From Brevibacillus brevis (GTDB lineage: Bacteria > Bacillota > Bacilli > Brevibacillales > Brevibacillaceae), in NCBI RefSeq assembly GCF_001039275.2, contig NZ_CP030117.1, positions 5,993,001 through 6,057,000 of the forward strand: DNA of 64,000 bases, in the 5' to 3' direction. Shown here piece after piece: positions 41,772 to 50,795 of the stretch. A model generated the notes under the pieces. The model did no database searches, was not told the origin of the DNA, and was given only the letters and a program-made list of their open reading frames with translations. Numbering within the stretch: position 1 is the stretch's first letter; every line of letters begins with the position of its first letter. Position numbers and translations under genes: made by a program.

Positions 41772-43247
41772 CTATTTTACGTGAAAGGTTTGCTGGAGAC
41801 GATGAGACAACGTATTCAGCTCGCCCAGCTCTTCCGTAATCTCACGCACTTTTTGATGCTGGTTTTCTGCTGTCGCAAACAGCTCTTCCAAGTTGGCTAC
41901 GGATTCCTCGGTTACCGCTGTAATGGTCGACATCTCGATGGCAACTTCACCGGAACGCACTTTTACCCGGTCCATGCTGGAGCTTACTTGATCAGCCGCT
42001 TCCAGGAAGGCCATCATCCCAGCACGCACTGCTTCGATGGAGGCCACTGTTTTCACCGCCAGCTCTTGGCCTTTTGCAACAGACGTTTCCCCATTGCTCA
42101 TATGCTGCACCGCATTCTCACTTTCCTGATGGAGAGACTTCAAAATGTCGGTAATTTCCTGCGTAGCTGTCGCGCTTTGTTCCGCCAGCTTGCGTACCTC
42201 ATCTGCTACAACAGCAAATCCACGTCCATGCTCGCCTGCACGCGCCGATTCAATCGCTGCATTCAGCGCCAAGAGATTCGTTTGTGTCGCGATCTGATTA
42301 ATCGCGCCGACAATTTCCTCTACGCGATTCGCCTGCCGATTGAGCTGGTGAATCGTAGAGGCTGCTACATTGACTGCCTGCACAATTTGCTCCATCTGCA
42401 AGGACAGCTCGTTCATCATCTGAACACTATCTGCCAGACGACGGTTGTTTTGTTGCGATTCCGTTTTCATTGCATTGGTCTGTGTTGTGACTGCCTCGAT
42501 TTCCTGGTCGATGGATTGAACCTCTTCTTCGATCTTCACCGTAGAATTCGCCTGCGATTCCATACCGACGGCGACTTCCTTGAAGGCTACCATCATTTCA
42601 TCTGTATTACGCTTCGTACCTTCCGCATGCTCATGAACATGATCGCTTGTACGATCCAGTTGCTCCGTCATTTCCTGGATGTTCAAAAGCATTTCTTCCA
42701 GACGGCGCTCCTTCTCTTCCGCTTCCTGCCTTGCGTCGTGCGCTTTTTGCAGGGAGGCTTGTCCGGCGAGACACAGATACGTGACGGCTCCCATCATCAT
42801 GAGAATCGCTACGATACGCACACCCAGATTAAGCTCGGAAAAATCACCGTTGAAAATCTCGTACGTTCCCGTATAAAACCCGACAACCGTGACGACGATT
42901 TGGGTAATTCCCGCTGTTACTACTAGCTTCCAGTCCAAATAGGCTGCCAAAAAGCCCATGACGATGAAGGCGAGGAACGAAACCTCTTGATAAGTGGTAA
43001 AGTGATCGAATGAAATCGCATAAAACATGAGTCCGATTGCTACCAGATAACGAATCACATGACTATCTTTGCGAATGAAATAATACGGCGAAACAATTAA
43101 AGTGACCAGCAATCCCAAGGACGTCACTTTCCAGAAGTTCACATCCACTTGGTAGGCAATGAGTCCCGCCATCCACAAATGATTCCATAGGATGAAAATC
43201 ATAAAGCCTTCTTTGTCAGTCAAGGTATTGCGAATCAATTGAATCAT
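41772..43247 (-). CDS. Methyl-accepting chemotaxis protein with a multi-helix membrane sensor
   Basis: 491 residues. Six hydrophobic helices fill residues 15-175 with no extracellular domain and no HAMP; a coiled coil follows (QKAHDARQEAEEKERRLEEML) and then the signalling tip QTNLLALNAAIESARAGEHGRGFAVVADEVRKLAEQSATATQEI. Likely senses a membrane-related signal rather than a bound solute. Confidence 0.88.
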   Translation of the reverse strand: MIQLIRNTLTDKEGFMIFILWNHLWMAGLIAYQVDVNFWKVTSLGLLVTLIVSPYYFIRKDSHVIRYLVAIGLMFYAISFDHFTTYQEVSFLAFIVMGFLAAYLDWKLVVTAGITQIVVTVVGFYTGTYEIFNGDFSELNLGVRIVAILMMMGAVTYLCLAGQASLQKAHDARQEAEEKERRLEEMLLNIQEMTEQLDRTSDHVHEHAEGTKRNTDEMMVAFKEVAVGMESQANSTVKIEEEVQSIDQEIEAVTTQTNAMKTESQQNNRRLADSVQMMNELSLQMEQIVQAVNVAASTIHQLNRQANRVEEIVGAINQIATQTNLLALNAAIESARAGEHGRGFAVVADEVRKLAEQSATATQEITDILKSLHQESENAVQHMSNGETSVAKGQELAVKTVASIEAVRAGMMAFLEAADQVSSSMDRVKVRSGEVAIEMSTITAVTEESVANLEELFATAENQHQKVREITEELGELNTLSHRLQQTFHVK

Positions 43248-43402
43248 AATTGCCCCCCTTTTTCCTATTACTTATGTATCGGATTCTTTCCCCATTATAT
43301 AGCCAAACCTTTGCCAAATTTGTGAAAAAAGTGAGAACAGCCAAAAACAATTTCGAATAGGCTATTACACAACTCACACGTACAGGAGGCATCCGGAGAA
43401 AA

Positions 43403-44020
43403 GTGGAACTCAATCAATTGCCAGCTACTGTGCTGACACGGACGATTAGCCGTCCGAACACCACGATTTACTATCCCCAATTGGCAGGCTTAGCCAATCA
43501 GCAAGCGGAAAAAGAGATCAACCGGGCGATTTCTCAAACGGTTCAAGGCTTAATTCATGAGCAGCAACGGGTTCAGGTACCGGGAAATACAGAAATGCAA
43601 GGAAGCTACGAGATCAAGACAAACGAACGCGGTATTTTCAGCATCGTGTTGAGCAACTACGCCTACACACCGCAAATGGCTCACGGCATGACCTTCCTCG
43701 GGTCGATCACTGCAGATATCCAAACAGGCAAGCTGTATACACTGCGGGAATTATTCAAGCCAGGAAGCGATTACGTCAAGGTGATTTCTGAAAACATCAA
43801 GCGTCAAATCAAAGAAAGAAACATCCCCACACTCAATGGCTTTACTTCGATTAAGCCCGATCAAGATTATTACCTCGCCGACAAAGCACTGGTCATCTAC
43901 TTCCAGTTGTACGAAATTACGCCCTATTACGTCGGTTTCCCCATGTTCCCCATTTCCGTCTATGAACTGGAGCCGCTCATCAATGAAAAAGGACCTTTGA
44001 GCATCTTGTCCGCAGATTAG
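43403..44020 (+). CDS. DUF3298/DUF4163 domain protein (RsiV-like, no anchor)
   Basis: 205 residues from GTG 43403, with CCGGAG five bases upstream. YYPQLAGLANQQAEKEINRAI is the DUF4163-type opening, and GKLYTLRELFKPGSDYVKVISENIKRQIKER plus DYYLADKALVIYFQLYEITPYYVGFPMFPIS is DUF3298. Such domains occur in RsiV, a lysozyme-binding anti-sigma factor, but here there is no transmembrane segment or signal peptide and no sigma gene nearby. Function unknown. Confidence 0.8.
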   Translation: MELNQLPATVLTRTISRPNTTIYYPQLAGLANQQAEKEINRAISQTVQGLIHEQQRVQVPGNTEMQGSYEIKTNERGIFSIVLSNYAYTPQMAHGMTFLGSITADIQTGKLYTLRELFKPGSDYVKVISENIKRQIKERNIPTLNGFTSIKPDQDYYLADKALVIYFQLYEITPYYVGFPMFPISVYELEPLINEKGPLSILSAD

Positions 44021-44046
44021 TGCACTGTACCACCGTAGTTTTCATC

Positions 44047-44079
44047 CAGGTGAGTGTCTTCTTCCATGACACTCGCCTG
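44047..44079 (+). terminator. Terminator of the DUF3298 gene
   Basis: CAGGTGAGTGTC pairs with GACACTCGCCTG, followed by ATTCTATTTG. Confidence 0.7.
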
Positions 44080-44125
44080 ATTCTATTTGTGTCAGAAAAT
44101 CCATTATTTCGTCATCGAATAAACG

Positions 44126-44181
44126 TTTACTTATATGTCCGGAACTGCTAGTATGTTATTGTACATATTTACTTAAGCAAT
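44126..44181 (+). promoter_or_regulatory. Promoter and candidate operator of the MarR gene
   Basis: TTTACT (44126-44131), 17-nt spacer, TAGTAT (44149-44154). TTACTTAAGCAA (44170-44181), a palindrome at 10 of 12 positions, begins just after the expected start; self-repression by MarR is inferred. Confidence 0.6.
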
Positions 44182-44226
44182 AAAGCGTACGATATATCGG
44201 ACCAGCTTTCCTGGAGGTATATACTC

Positions 44227-44640
44227 ATGCAATATTATGGTCATCGAATTAGCCAAACAGCAAGAATATTCAGTAAATCGTTAAATGGGACGATGGCTCC
44301 CATGGGATTATACAGTTCGCAATGGGGCATTATCCTTTGCTTGCATTATCGTGAATCGCTCACCCAGGTTCAATTGAGCAACTACCTGAATGTAGAAGCG
44401 CCGACGATTACCCGGACACTCACCCGATTGGAAGAGATGGGCTGGATTATTCGCTCAGAGGGCGATGACAAGCGTGAGCGCTATGTGTCCTTGTCCCCGC
44501 AAGCAGTTGAACGGTTCCCGGAATGGCTGGAGGCTGCCAAAGAGCAAGAAGAGCTGGCACTCCGCGGCCTTGACGAAGCAGAACTCGCTATTTTTAACCG
44601 CGTATTGAAGAAAATGAACGATAATTTGCAGCCATCGTAG
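44227..44640 (+). CDS. MarR-family transcriptional regulator
   Basis: 137 residues. Winged helix-turn-helix: SLTQVQLSNYLNVEAPTITRTLTRLEEMGWIIRSEGDDKRERYVSLSPQ, including the conserved D-x-R wing (DDKRERYVSL). GGAGG precedes the ATG. No transporter or enzyme gene is next to it, so its target may be itself or distant. No cysteines that would suggest oxidant sensing. Confidence 0.9.
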   Translation: MQYYGHRISQTARIFSKSLNGTMAPMGLYSSQWGIILCLHYRESLTQVQLSNYLNVEAPTITRTLTRLEEMGWIIRSEGDDKRERYVSLSPQAVERFPEWLEAAKEQEELALRGLDEAELAIFNRVLKKMNDNLQPS

Positions 44641-44645
44641 CAAGT

Positions 44646-44689
44646 AAAAAATGACTTCGCCCAAAAGCAGTTAGGTGAAGTCATTTTTT
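44646..44689. terminator. Terminator behind the MarR gene
   Basis: AAAAATGACTTCGCC pairs with GGTGAAGTCATTTTT (one G-U). Confidence 0.85.
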
Positions 44690-44795
44690 GTTAGCCATTC
44701 TTCCTTGTACGATGGATAATGGGGTTGAGCTCTCTTGGTTGTCTGTAGAAGCAAGCCTGCTCCGGTTCCACCTGTCCTGATACTGTTTCGTCATG

Positions 44796-44840
44796 GAAAA
44801 AGGCTCCCCACCAAGCACAAGCGTGCCCGGCAAGAAGCCT
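44796..44840 (-). terminator. Terminator of the COG2509 flavoprotein gene
   Basis: AGGCT pairs with AGCCT around an inner GCAC/GTGC helix, followed by TTTTTCC on the minus strand. Nothing else is visible in 44690-44860. Confidence 0.6.
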
Positions 44841-44860
44841 ATATGTCATAATCGTATTCG

Positions 44861-46294
44861 TTATTGCATGCGTTTCGCGATATTGCGAGCCATCCAGACC
44901 CCAGCAGCTCCGGCCTGTGCCAGACCACGCGTAATTCCGGCACCATCCCCGCCACAGAACAATCCCTTGATTTCTGTTTCGAATTCCTCAGTCAGTTTTG
45001 GACGAGCTGAGTAGAATTTCGCTTCCACTCCGTAGAACAATGTATGCTCGGAAGCGATTCCCGGCGTTACCTTGTCCAGTGCTTCCACCATCTCGATCAG
45101 ACTCTTCATCGTGTTGTAAGGCAACACGAGTCCCAAATCACCCGGTACTGCTTCCTTCAAAGTAGGCTCCAGGAAGCCTTCCTTAATGCGCGACTCTGTA
45201 GAACGGCGACCGCGCAAGATATCGCCGTATTTTTGCACGATGACCCCACCGTTTGACAGATCATTCGCCCGCTTGCAAATTTCTCTCGCGTACTCATTCG
45301 GCTTGTCAAACGGCTCTGTAAACGTATGAGATACCAAGAGCGCAAAGTTCGTATTCATCGAGCCCAACGCCGGGTCTTTGTAAGAGTGCCCGTTTGCCGC
45401 CATCACTCCACTGTGGTTTTCCACGACCACGTGACCGGATGGATTGCTACAAAACGTCCGTACACGCGTTCCAACAGACGTATTGAAAATGAATTTTCCT
45501 TCGTACAAGTGCTCATTGATTTCGCGCATGACGACATCGGACGTCTCCACACGTACGCCTACGTCGACTTGATTGTTGTACATTTTCAGGCGGCGCTTTT
45601 TCAGGATATTCGTCAACCATGCGGAGCCATCACGGCCCGGTCCGATTACCACGTAATCAGCTTCATACTCTTGGCCGTTTTTCAAGACGACACCTTTTAC
45701 CTGATGTCCGTCTGCTTCCTTCACCGTAATGATGTCCTCGACTTCTGTCTTGAACATCATGTCGATATGCTTCTTCAAATGCTCGAAGATCGACTGGAGA
45801 ATCTCCAGGTTTTGCTCCGTTCCCAAGTGACGCACCTGCGCTCGCAACAGCTTGAGTCCTGCTGCATAGCCACGCTGCTCGATGCTCTTGATCGTCTCGG
45901 TGGTCGGGTCCGTAATCGATTGAGTAGCCCCATGCTCCAAATTGATTTCATCTACGTATTTGATCAGCCCAAGAACAGTGGAAGGGCTGAGATAGTCTGT
46001 CATCCAACCACCAAATTCGGTGGTGATGTTAAATTTGCCATCGCTATAGGCGCCTGCTCCACCAAAACCACTGGTAATCGAACAGGCCGGCAAACAGCCT
46101 GCGAAATCTTTTTTTCCTGCTGGTGGTGGGCAGAGCTTGATCTTTTCCTCCAAGATCGGACAGCGTCTGCTATAAATGTCATGCCCTTTATCAATCAACA
46201 GCACCTTGGCATTCGGTGCTTTTCGCATTACCTCGTAGCATGTAAAAATCCCTGCTGGTCCTGCTCCTACAACGATCACATCATAATTATTCAT
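44861..46294 (-). CDS. FAD-dependent oxidoreductase of the COG2509 type
   Basis: 477 residues. N-terminal dinucleotide-binding VVGAGPAGIF with the FAD glutamate-position Asp (IDKGHDI), then CPILEEKIKLCPPP...CLPACSITSGFGGAGAYSDGKFN, a cysteine-rich stretch typical of this uncharacterised dehydrogenase group, and the closing LFCGGDGAGITRGLAQAGAAGVWMARNIA. Cytoplasmic. Reaction unknown; control by a purine riboswitch suggests a step in purine salvage or catabolism, or a need tied to purine level. Confidence 0.85.
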   Translation of the reverse strand: MNNYDVIVVGAGPAGIFTCYEVMRKAPNAKVLLIDKGHDIYSRRCPILEEKIKLCPPPAGKKDFAGCLPACSITSGFGGAGAYSDGKFNITTEFGGWMTDYLSPSTVLGLIKYVDEINLEHGATQSITDPTTETIKSIEQRGYAAGLKLLRAQVRHLGTEQNLEILQSIFEHLKKHIDMMFKTEVEDIITVKEADGHQVKGVVLKNGQEYEADYVVIGPGRDGSAWLTNILKKRRLKMYNNQVDVGVRVETSDVVMREINEHLYEGKFIFNTSVGTRVRTFCSNPSGHVVVENHSGVMAANGHSYKDPALGSMNTNFALLVSHTFTEPFDKPNEYAREICKRANDLSNGGVIVQKYGDILRGRRSTESRIKEGFLEPTLKEAVPGDLGLVLPYNTMKSLIEMVEALDKVTPGIASEHTLFYGVEAKFYSARPKLTEEFETEIKGLFCGGDGAGITRGLAQAGAAGVWMARNIAKRMQ

Positions 46295-46315
46295 TTCGTT
46301 CCCTCCCCGAAAAAA

Positions 46316-46378
46316 TGAAAAAAATTCCCGGCCGACGAATAGGGTATACCAAAACTGCCCTATTCGTAGCCGGGAATT
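46316..46378 (-). terminator. Riboswitch terminator overlapping the aptamer
   Basis: AATTCCCGGC and CGAATAGGG pair with CCCTATTCG and GCCGGGAATT (about 19 bp with a small internal loop), then T7. Its 5' strand is the same RNA that forms the 3' halves of P3 and P1 of the aptamer, so ligand binding should block it (ON switch). Confidence 0.8.
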
Positions 46379-46429
46379 TACGGTTCCCTGTAGAGACCCT
46401 CAAACCATATTTCTGAGGATATACGAATA
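46361..46429 (-). ncRNA. Purine riboswitch aptamer (guanine-like, C74)
   Basis: P1 TATTCGTA/TACGAATA (8 bp, 46422-46429 with 46361-46368). P2 CTCA/TGAG with loop AATATGG; P3 GGGAA/TTCCC with loop CCGTAAA; joining segments GGTCTCTAC and GGCTAC. The Watson-Crick position is C (guanine type), but the base before it is G where the usual sequence is GACTAC, and the P1-P2 joiner reads TATATC rather than TATAAT. Confidence 0.88.
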
Positions 46430-46480
46430 CAAATCACTATTTCATTCGTCAAGCCTGTGTTGTTCTTCACAACAATATGT

Positions 46481-46509
46481 ATAGTAGCTTATAAGGTGAA
46501 TCAAGTCAA
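46481..46509 (-). promoter_or_regulatory. SigA promoter of the riboswitch transcript
   Basis: Minus strand TTGACT, 17-nt spacer, TACTAT; start predicted near 46474, about 45 nt before the aptamer. The remaining stretch 46510-46743 shows no gene; it holds AT-rich DNA and the promoter region of the next plus-strand gene. Confidence 0.75.
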
Positions 46510-46743
46510 CCGAAAACAGCCTATTTATTCGTCTTTTAAAGTTTATTTTATCGTAAACATGCCTTTACAATCTGTAAATACACCAAAACCCGAACATTAA
46601 AAAACGAACATTCGTTATTTCTGTTCATGCCCCTCTTTTGTCAGGAAGGAATCAAACAGAAACGAATAGAATAGATAGAATTTTATGAAATATTAACAAT
46701 TCTTTCATTCAAATCCGAGTTCAAAAAAGGATGATGCCTGTAC

Positions 46744-47931
46744 ATGCGGGATTATCGCTATTATCAGTCTGCCTTTGCCGGTGTTCCCAAGCCGTTCGCT
46801 TTCGTCGACCTAGATCTGCTGGAGGAAAATGCGGAGCAAATCCGTTTGCAAAGCAATGGAAAACCCGTTCGAATCGCGAGCAAGTCGATCCGAAGCGTTG
46901 CCATTCTCAAACATGTATTGCAGTTGGACGATTGCTTTCGTGGTCTCATGTGCTATTCCGCTCCTGAGGTGCTTCACCTGTGCGAGGCAGGCTTCGATGA
47001 CCTGCTGCTAGGCTATCCGCTCTGGGAAAAAAGCTGGCTTTTGTCCATCGCTTCTGAGATTAAGAACGGACGCTCCATTACTTTGATGATCGATTCTCTT
47101 CCTCATGTCGAACAGCTCGAACAAATCGCCCGGGAAACAGGAGCCAGACTGCCGGTCTGCCTCGATATCGACATGTCGTCTGATGTGTTGGGGCTGCATT
47201 TCGGCGTCTGGCGCTCCCCTCTTCGCTCTCTCCAGGCGTCCCTCTCCCTTGCCAAGCGCGTTGCTTCCTCCGATCATCTCTACCTAGATGGGGTCATGGG
47301 GTACGAAGCTCAAATTGCTGGTGTAGGTGATCGATACCCTCGTCAATTCCTGAAAAACAGCATCATTCGTCTCCTCAAGCAATATTCCGTGAAAGAAGTG
47401 GCTGCTCGACGTGCTACACTGGTGCATGCCATTCACGAGCTAGGCATTTCTCCCCGCTTCGTAAACGGAGGAGGAACGGGTAGCTTGCACTTGACCGGAA
47501 AAGAAGACGCCGTTACAGAGGTTACAGCAGGCTCCGGATTTTTTTCGCCTGGGCTCTTTGACTACTTTCAAGATTTTTCCTTTCATCCTGCTGCCGGATT
47601 TGCTCTGGAGATTATCCGCAAGCCCACAGAGCATATCTACACATGTGCCGGCGGAGGTTACATCGCCTCTGGTTCTGCTGGGCGTGACAGACTCCCCAAG
47701 CCTTACTTGCCAGCGGGAGCAAAACTGTTCCCCAACGAAGGTGCAGGTGAAGTACAGACACCGATCCACTATCAAGGCATGGAAACGCTGGAGCTGGGAG
47801 ACCCGATCTTTTTTCGCCATGCCAAAGCAGGAGAGCTCTGCGAACGTTTTACCCGGCTGTATTGCATCTCTGGCGGGAAAATCATTGAGGAAGTGACCAC
47901 CTATCGGGGGGATGGATTATGCTCACTGTAA
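46744..47931 (+). CDS. Amino acid aldolase/racemase-like PLP enzyme (alanine racemase N-domain type)
   Basis: 395 residues. FAFVDLDLLEENAEQIRLQSNGKPVRIASKSIRS carries the PLP lysine of fold-type III enzymes; the C-terminal part (GKIIEEVTTYRGDG) is like D-threonine aldolase and amino acid deaminase proteins. Substrate not known. Its stop overlaps the next gene by 13 bp, so it works with the lactone-oxidase-like flavoenzyme in a two-gene operon. Confidence 0.8.
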   Translation: MRDYRYYQSAFAGVPKPFAFVDLDLLEENAEQIRLQSNGKPVRIASKSIRSVAILKHVLQLDDCFRGLMCYSAPEVLHLCEAGFDDLLLGYPLWEKSWLLSIASEIKNGRSITLMIDSLPHVEQLEQIARETGARLPVCLDIDMSSDVLGLHFGVWRSPLRSLQASLSLAKRVASSDHLYLDGVMGYEAQIAGVGDRYPRQFLKNSIIRLLKQYSVKEVAARRATLVHAIHELGISPRFVNGGGTGSLHLTGKEDAVTEVTAGSGFFSPGLFDYFQDFSFHPAAGFALEIIRKPTEHIYTCAGGGYIASGSAGRDRLPKPYLPAGAKLFPNEGAGEVQTPIHYQGMETLELGDPIFFRHAKAGELCERFTRLYCISGGKIIEEVTTYRGDGLCSL

Positions 47932-49235
47932 AGAAGCACGCGAATCACTGGACCAATTGGACAGGAAATGTACAAAGCCAGCCAAAGCAAGTCGCGATGC
48001 CAGGGTCCGTGGATGAGGTCATGCAGCTTGTCCTTGCTTGCAAGAAGGCAGGTACACGGATACGAGTCGTCGGCTCCGGTCATTCCTTCACTCGTCTCGT
48101 CCAGACAGAAGACTGCTTGCTATCCTTGGATCATCTCCAAGGAATCGTCAGTGTAGACCCTGCCTCTGATACCGTTGAAGTCTGGGCAGGCACCAAGCTC
48201 AAAACACTCGGACATCTCCTGCATCAAGCGGGCTACTCTCAAGAAAACCTTGGAGACATTAACGCCCAGTCCATTGCAGGGGCCGTCAGCACAGGAACAC
48301 ATGGCACAGGCATTCATTTTGGCAGCATCTCCACGCAAGTCGTCGGGCTGACAGTCGTGACCGCATCCGGTGAGGTTTTGGAAGTATCCGAGCAGGCCCG
48401 GCCTGAGCTGTTCAGAGCCATGCAAGTCTCTCTTGGTCTCTTGGGCATCATCGTACGCGTCAAGCTGCGTGTCCTCCCAGCCTATCGTCTGCGCTACCAA
48501 AGCCGTCGCATGCAGCTAGAAGAGTGCCTGTCCTCTCTGGAGACGTTTAAAACCGAGCATCGGCATTTCGAATTTTTTATCTTCCCGTATTCGGACATCG
48601 TTCAGGTGAAATTCATGAACGAGACCAGTGATCCCCCCAGCGGCAATCAACGATGGAGCTATTTGAAAAAAATGGTGGTGGAAAATGGGCTGTTTTGGCT
48701 CTTGTCCGAGAGCTGCCGATTGCGCCCTTCTCTCACCAAAAGCGTCAGCAGGCTGTCCGCCCAAAGCGTTCCCTCTGTCCATGAGAGCGGCTACAGCCAT
48801 CAGCTTTTTGCCACCCCTCGCCTTGTGCGTTTTTACGAAATGGAGTACTGCATACCCGCTGAGCATATGGGCGATGCCATTCGGGAGCTCTGTCAGGCGA
48901 TTGAGCAGGAGCGCTTTGCCGTTCATTTTCCGCTGGAATGCCGGTACGTCAAGAAGGACGACATCTGGCTCAGTCCCGCTTACGAAAGGGATAGTGCCTT
49001 CATTGCCGTCCACATGTACAAAGGCATGCCGTACGAAGCGTATTTTGCCCGGATGGAGGAAATTTTCGCCCGATATGGCGGACGTCCACACTGGGGGAAA
49101 ATGCACAGCATGACCGCCGAGCAGCTTCATCAGGTCTATCCGCGCTTGCCCGATTTCCTCGCCATTCGCTCTGAGCTCGACCCTGACGGCTTGTTCGTGA
49201 ACCCGTATTTAGCCGAGCTGTTCGACATCTCCTGA
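47919..49235 (+). CDS. FAD-linked sugar-lactone oxidase (D-arabinono-1,4-lactone oxidase family)
   Basis: 438 residues. FAD_binding_4 (PCMH) domain with RIRVVGSGHSFTRL, where the His is the flavin-attachment position in vanillyl-alcohol-oxidase-type enzymes, and GAVSTGTHGTG. The C-terminal ALO domain ends in GRPHWGKMHSMTAEQLHQVYPRLPDFLAIRSELDPDGLFVNPY. No signal peptide. Oxidises an aldonolactone or alditol with oxygen or another acceptor. Coupled to the aldolase-like gene; the pathway is unknown. Confidence 0.87.
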   Translation: MLTVKKHANHWTNWTGNVQSQPKQVAMPGSVDEVMQLVLACKKAGTRIRVVGSGHSFTRLVQTEDCLLSLDHLQGIVSVDPASDTVEVWAGTKLKTLGHLLHQAGYSQENLGDINAQSIAGAVSTGTHGTGIHFGSISTQVVGLTVVTASGEVLEVSEQARPELFRAMQVSLGLLGIIVRVKLRVLPAYRLRYQSRRMQLEECLSSLETFKTEHRHFEFFIFPYSDIVQVKFMNETSDPPSGNQRWSYLKKMVVENGLFWLLSESCRLRPSLTKSVSRLSAQSVPSVHESGYSHQLFATPRLVRFYEMEYCIPAEHMGDAIRELCQAIEQERFAVHFPLECRYVKKDDIWLSPAYERDSAFIAVHMYKGMPYEAYFARMEEIFARYGGRPHWGKMHSMTAEQLHQVYPRLPDFLAIRSELDPDGLFVNPYLAELFDIS

Positions 49236-49255
49236 AGACCCATCCTTACGCCACA

Positions 49256-49297
49256 AAAATGCCCCGACCACATCATTCATGGCAGGGGCATTTTTCT
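49256..49297. terminator. Bidirectional terminator
   Basis: AAAAATGCCCC pairs with GGGGCATTTTT; lies between convergent genes. Confidence 0.88.
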
Positions 49298-49313
49298 ATT
49301 GAACAAGAACGGC

Positions 49314-50723
49314 TTAGCCTTGCGTTGGGAGATTCGGTTTATGCGCCTTTTTGCGTCCATAGCGCACATAATAGAAGGTATAGAACAGCACGAGGGCACC
49401 AATTCCGTAGAAGAGTCCAATTCGCTGTGTCGGGTCAAACGCCGGGAAGATAAGAATGAATGTACAAAGAGCCAGACACAGGAGCGGCATCACCGGGTAA
49501 AACGGCGCTACGAACTGTAGATCCTCTATTTTTCCACCCTCGCGCAAGTATTGACGGCGGAAATTGAATTGGGAAAGAGCAATCCCCATCCACGTGAAGG
49601 TAACCGCAATACCCGATACAGACATGAGCAGCACGTATACCGTATCCGCTGCAACCACGCTGGTTAACAGAGACAGAAGCGAGAACGCCAGCGTCGCCAA
49701 GAGTGCATTCAAGGGCACTTTACGTTTGCTCAATTTTCCAAAAACAGGATGCGCCATATTGCTATGGGAAAGGGACCACAACAAGCGAGTGGCTGCGTAC
49801 AAGCATGAGTTGCCGACAGACAACAGAGCCGTCAAGATAACGAAGTTCATGATATCCGCTGCAAAAGGAATCCCCACAGCATCAAATACCGTCACAAACG
49901 GGCTCTCCAAGAGTCCCAGCTCACTCGATGGAAAGAGGGCGGACAAGATCGTGACCGACGCCACATAGAACACGAGAATACGAAACACAACATTGCGAAT
50001 CGCCCGCGGAATAGTCTTCTGCGGGTCTTCTGCTTCCCCGGCTGCAATTCCGATCAGTTCAGAGCCTTGATAAGAGAACACGACGTTCATCATCGTCACA
50101 AAAACGATCGCAATGCCAAACGGGAATAGTCCCCCATCTGCCGAAAAGTTGGAGAGAAACGGAGCGGGTCTTCCCTCCATACTGACAATACCGAATATAG
50201 CACCTAGTCCGACAATAATAAACATAAGGACAGCTAAAACTTTAATTCCGGCAAACCAGTACTCCGTTTCCGCAAACCCTTTTGTCGTCAGCGCATTGAA
50301 GGTAAAGAGCAAAACGATAAAGAGCGCGCACCAAATCCAGATCGGCGTATCCGGGAACCACCGTTGCATGACCATGCCCGCGGCAGTGAACTCTACCCCG
50401 GCCGTTGTAGCTGACCCTAGCCAATACATCCATCCCAGTGTAAACCCGCTCGCCGGACCAATATACTTGCTGGCGTAGGCTTGGAAAGAGCCTGTCACTG
50501 GCATTTTTACAGAAAGCTCACCCAGGCACGTCATGACCAGATACAGCAAAATCCCGCCGACGATATAGGCGACAAGCGCTCCGCCAGGTCCAGCCTGATT
50601 GATCGTGAAGCCAGCGTTGAGGAAGAGCCCTGTCCCGATCACGCCACCTAACGACAGCATAAACAAGTGGCGACTTTTCATGGAGCGTTGTAGCTGTGTA
50701 TCTCTTTCATTCCCAGTGTTCAT
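49314..50723 (-). CDS. APC-family amino acid permease (arginine/GABA-type)
   Basis: 469 residues from ATG 50723 with AGAGG upstream. Twelve helices; MKSRHLFMLSLGGVIGTGLFLNAGFTINQAGPGG is the AAT-family opening. Lies directly behind the DDAH gene on the same strand (72-bp gap), so a role in importing arginine, citrulline or a methylated arginine is likely from context. Confidence 0.88.
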   Translation of the reverse strand: MNTGNERDTQLQRSMKSRHLFMLSLGGVIGTGLFLNAGFTINQAGPGGALVAYIVGGILLYLVMTCLGELSVKMPVTGSFQAYASKYIGPASGFTLGWMYWLGSATTAGVEFTAAGMVMQRWFPDTPIWIWCALFIVLLFTFNALTTKGFAETEYWFAGIKVLAVLMFIIVGLGAIFGIVSMEGRPAPFLSNFSADGGLFPFGIAIVFVTMMNVVFSYQGSELIGIAAGEAEDPQKTIPRAIRNVVFRILVFYVASVTILSALFPSSELGLLESPFVTVFDAVGIPFAADIMNFVILTALLSVGNSCLYAATRLLWSLSHSNMAHPVFGKLSKRKVPLNALLATLAFSLLSLLTSVVAADTVYVLLMSVSGIAVTFTWMGIALSQFNFRRQYLREGGKIEDLQFVAPFYPVMPLLCLALCTFILIFPAFDPTQRIGLFYGIGALVLFYTFYYVRYGRKKAHKPNLPTQG

Positions 50724-50795
50724 ATGATTCCTCTCTTTCACCAGCTTTTTAAGAGGTCTATCAGAGGTCTATAAAAGAAGAGAGAACTGCCTGCG

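Noticed and set aside
41619..42926. 435-codon plus-strand frame
   Set aside because: Antisense to a chemoreceptor with clear MCP motifs; long only because the coding strand avoids certain codons.
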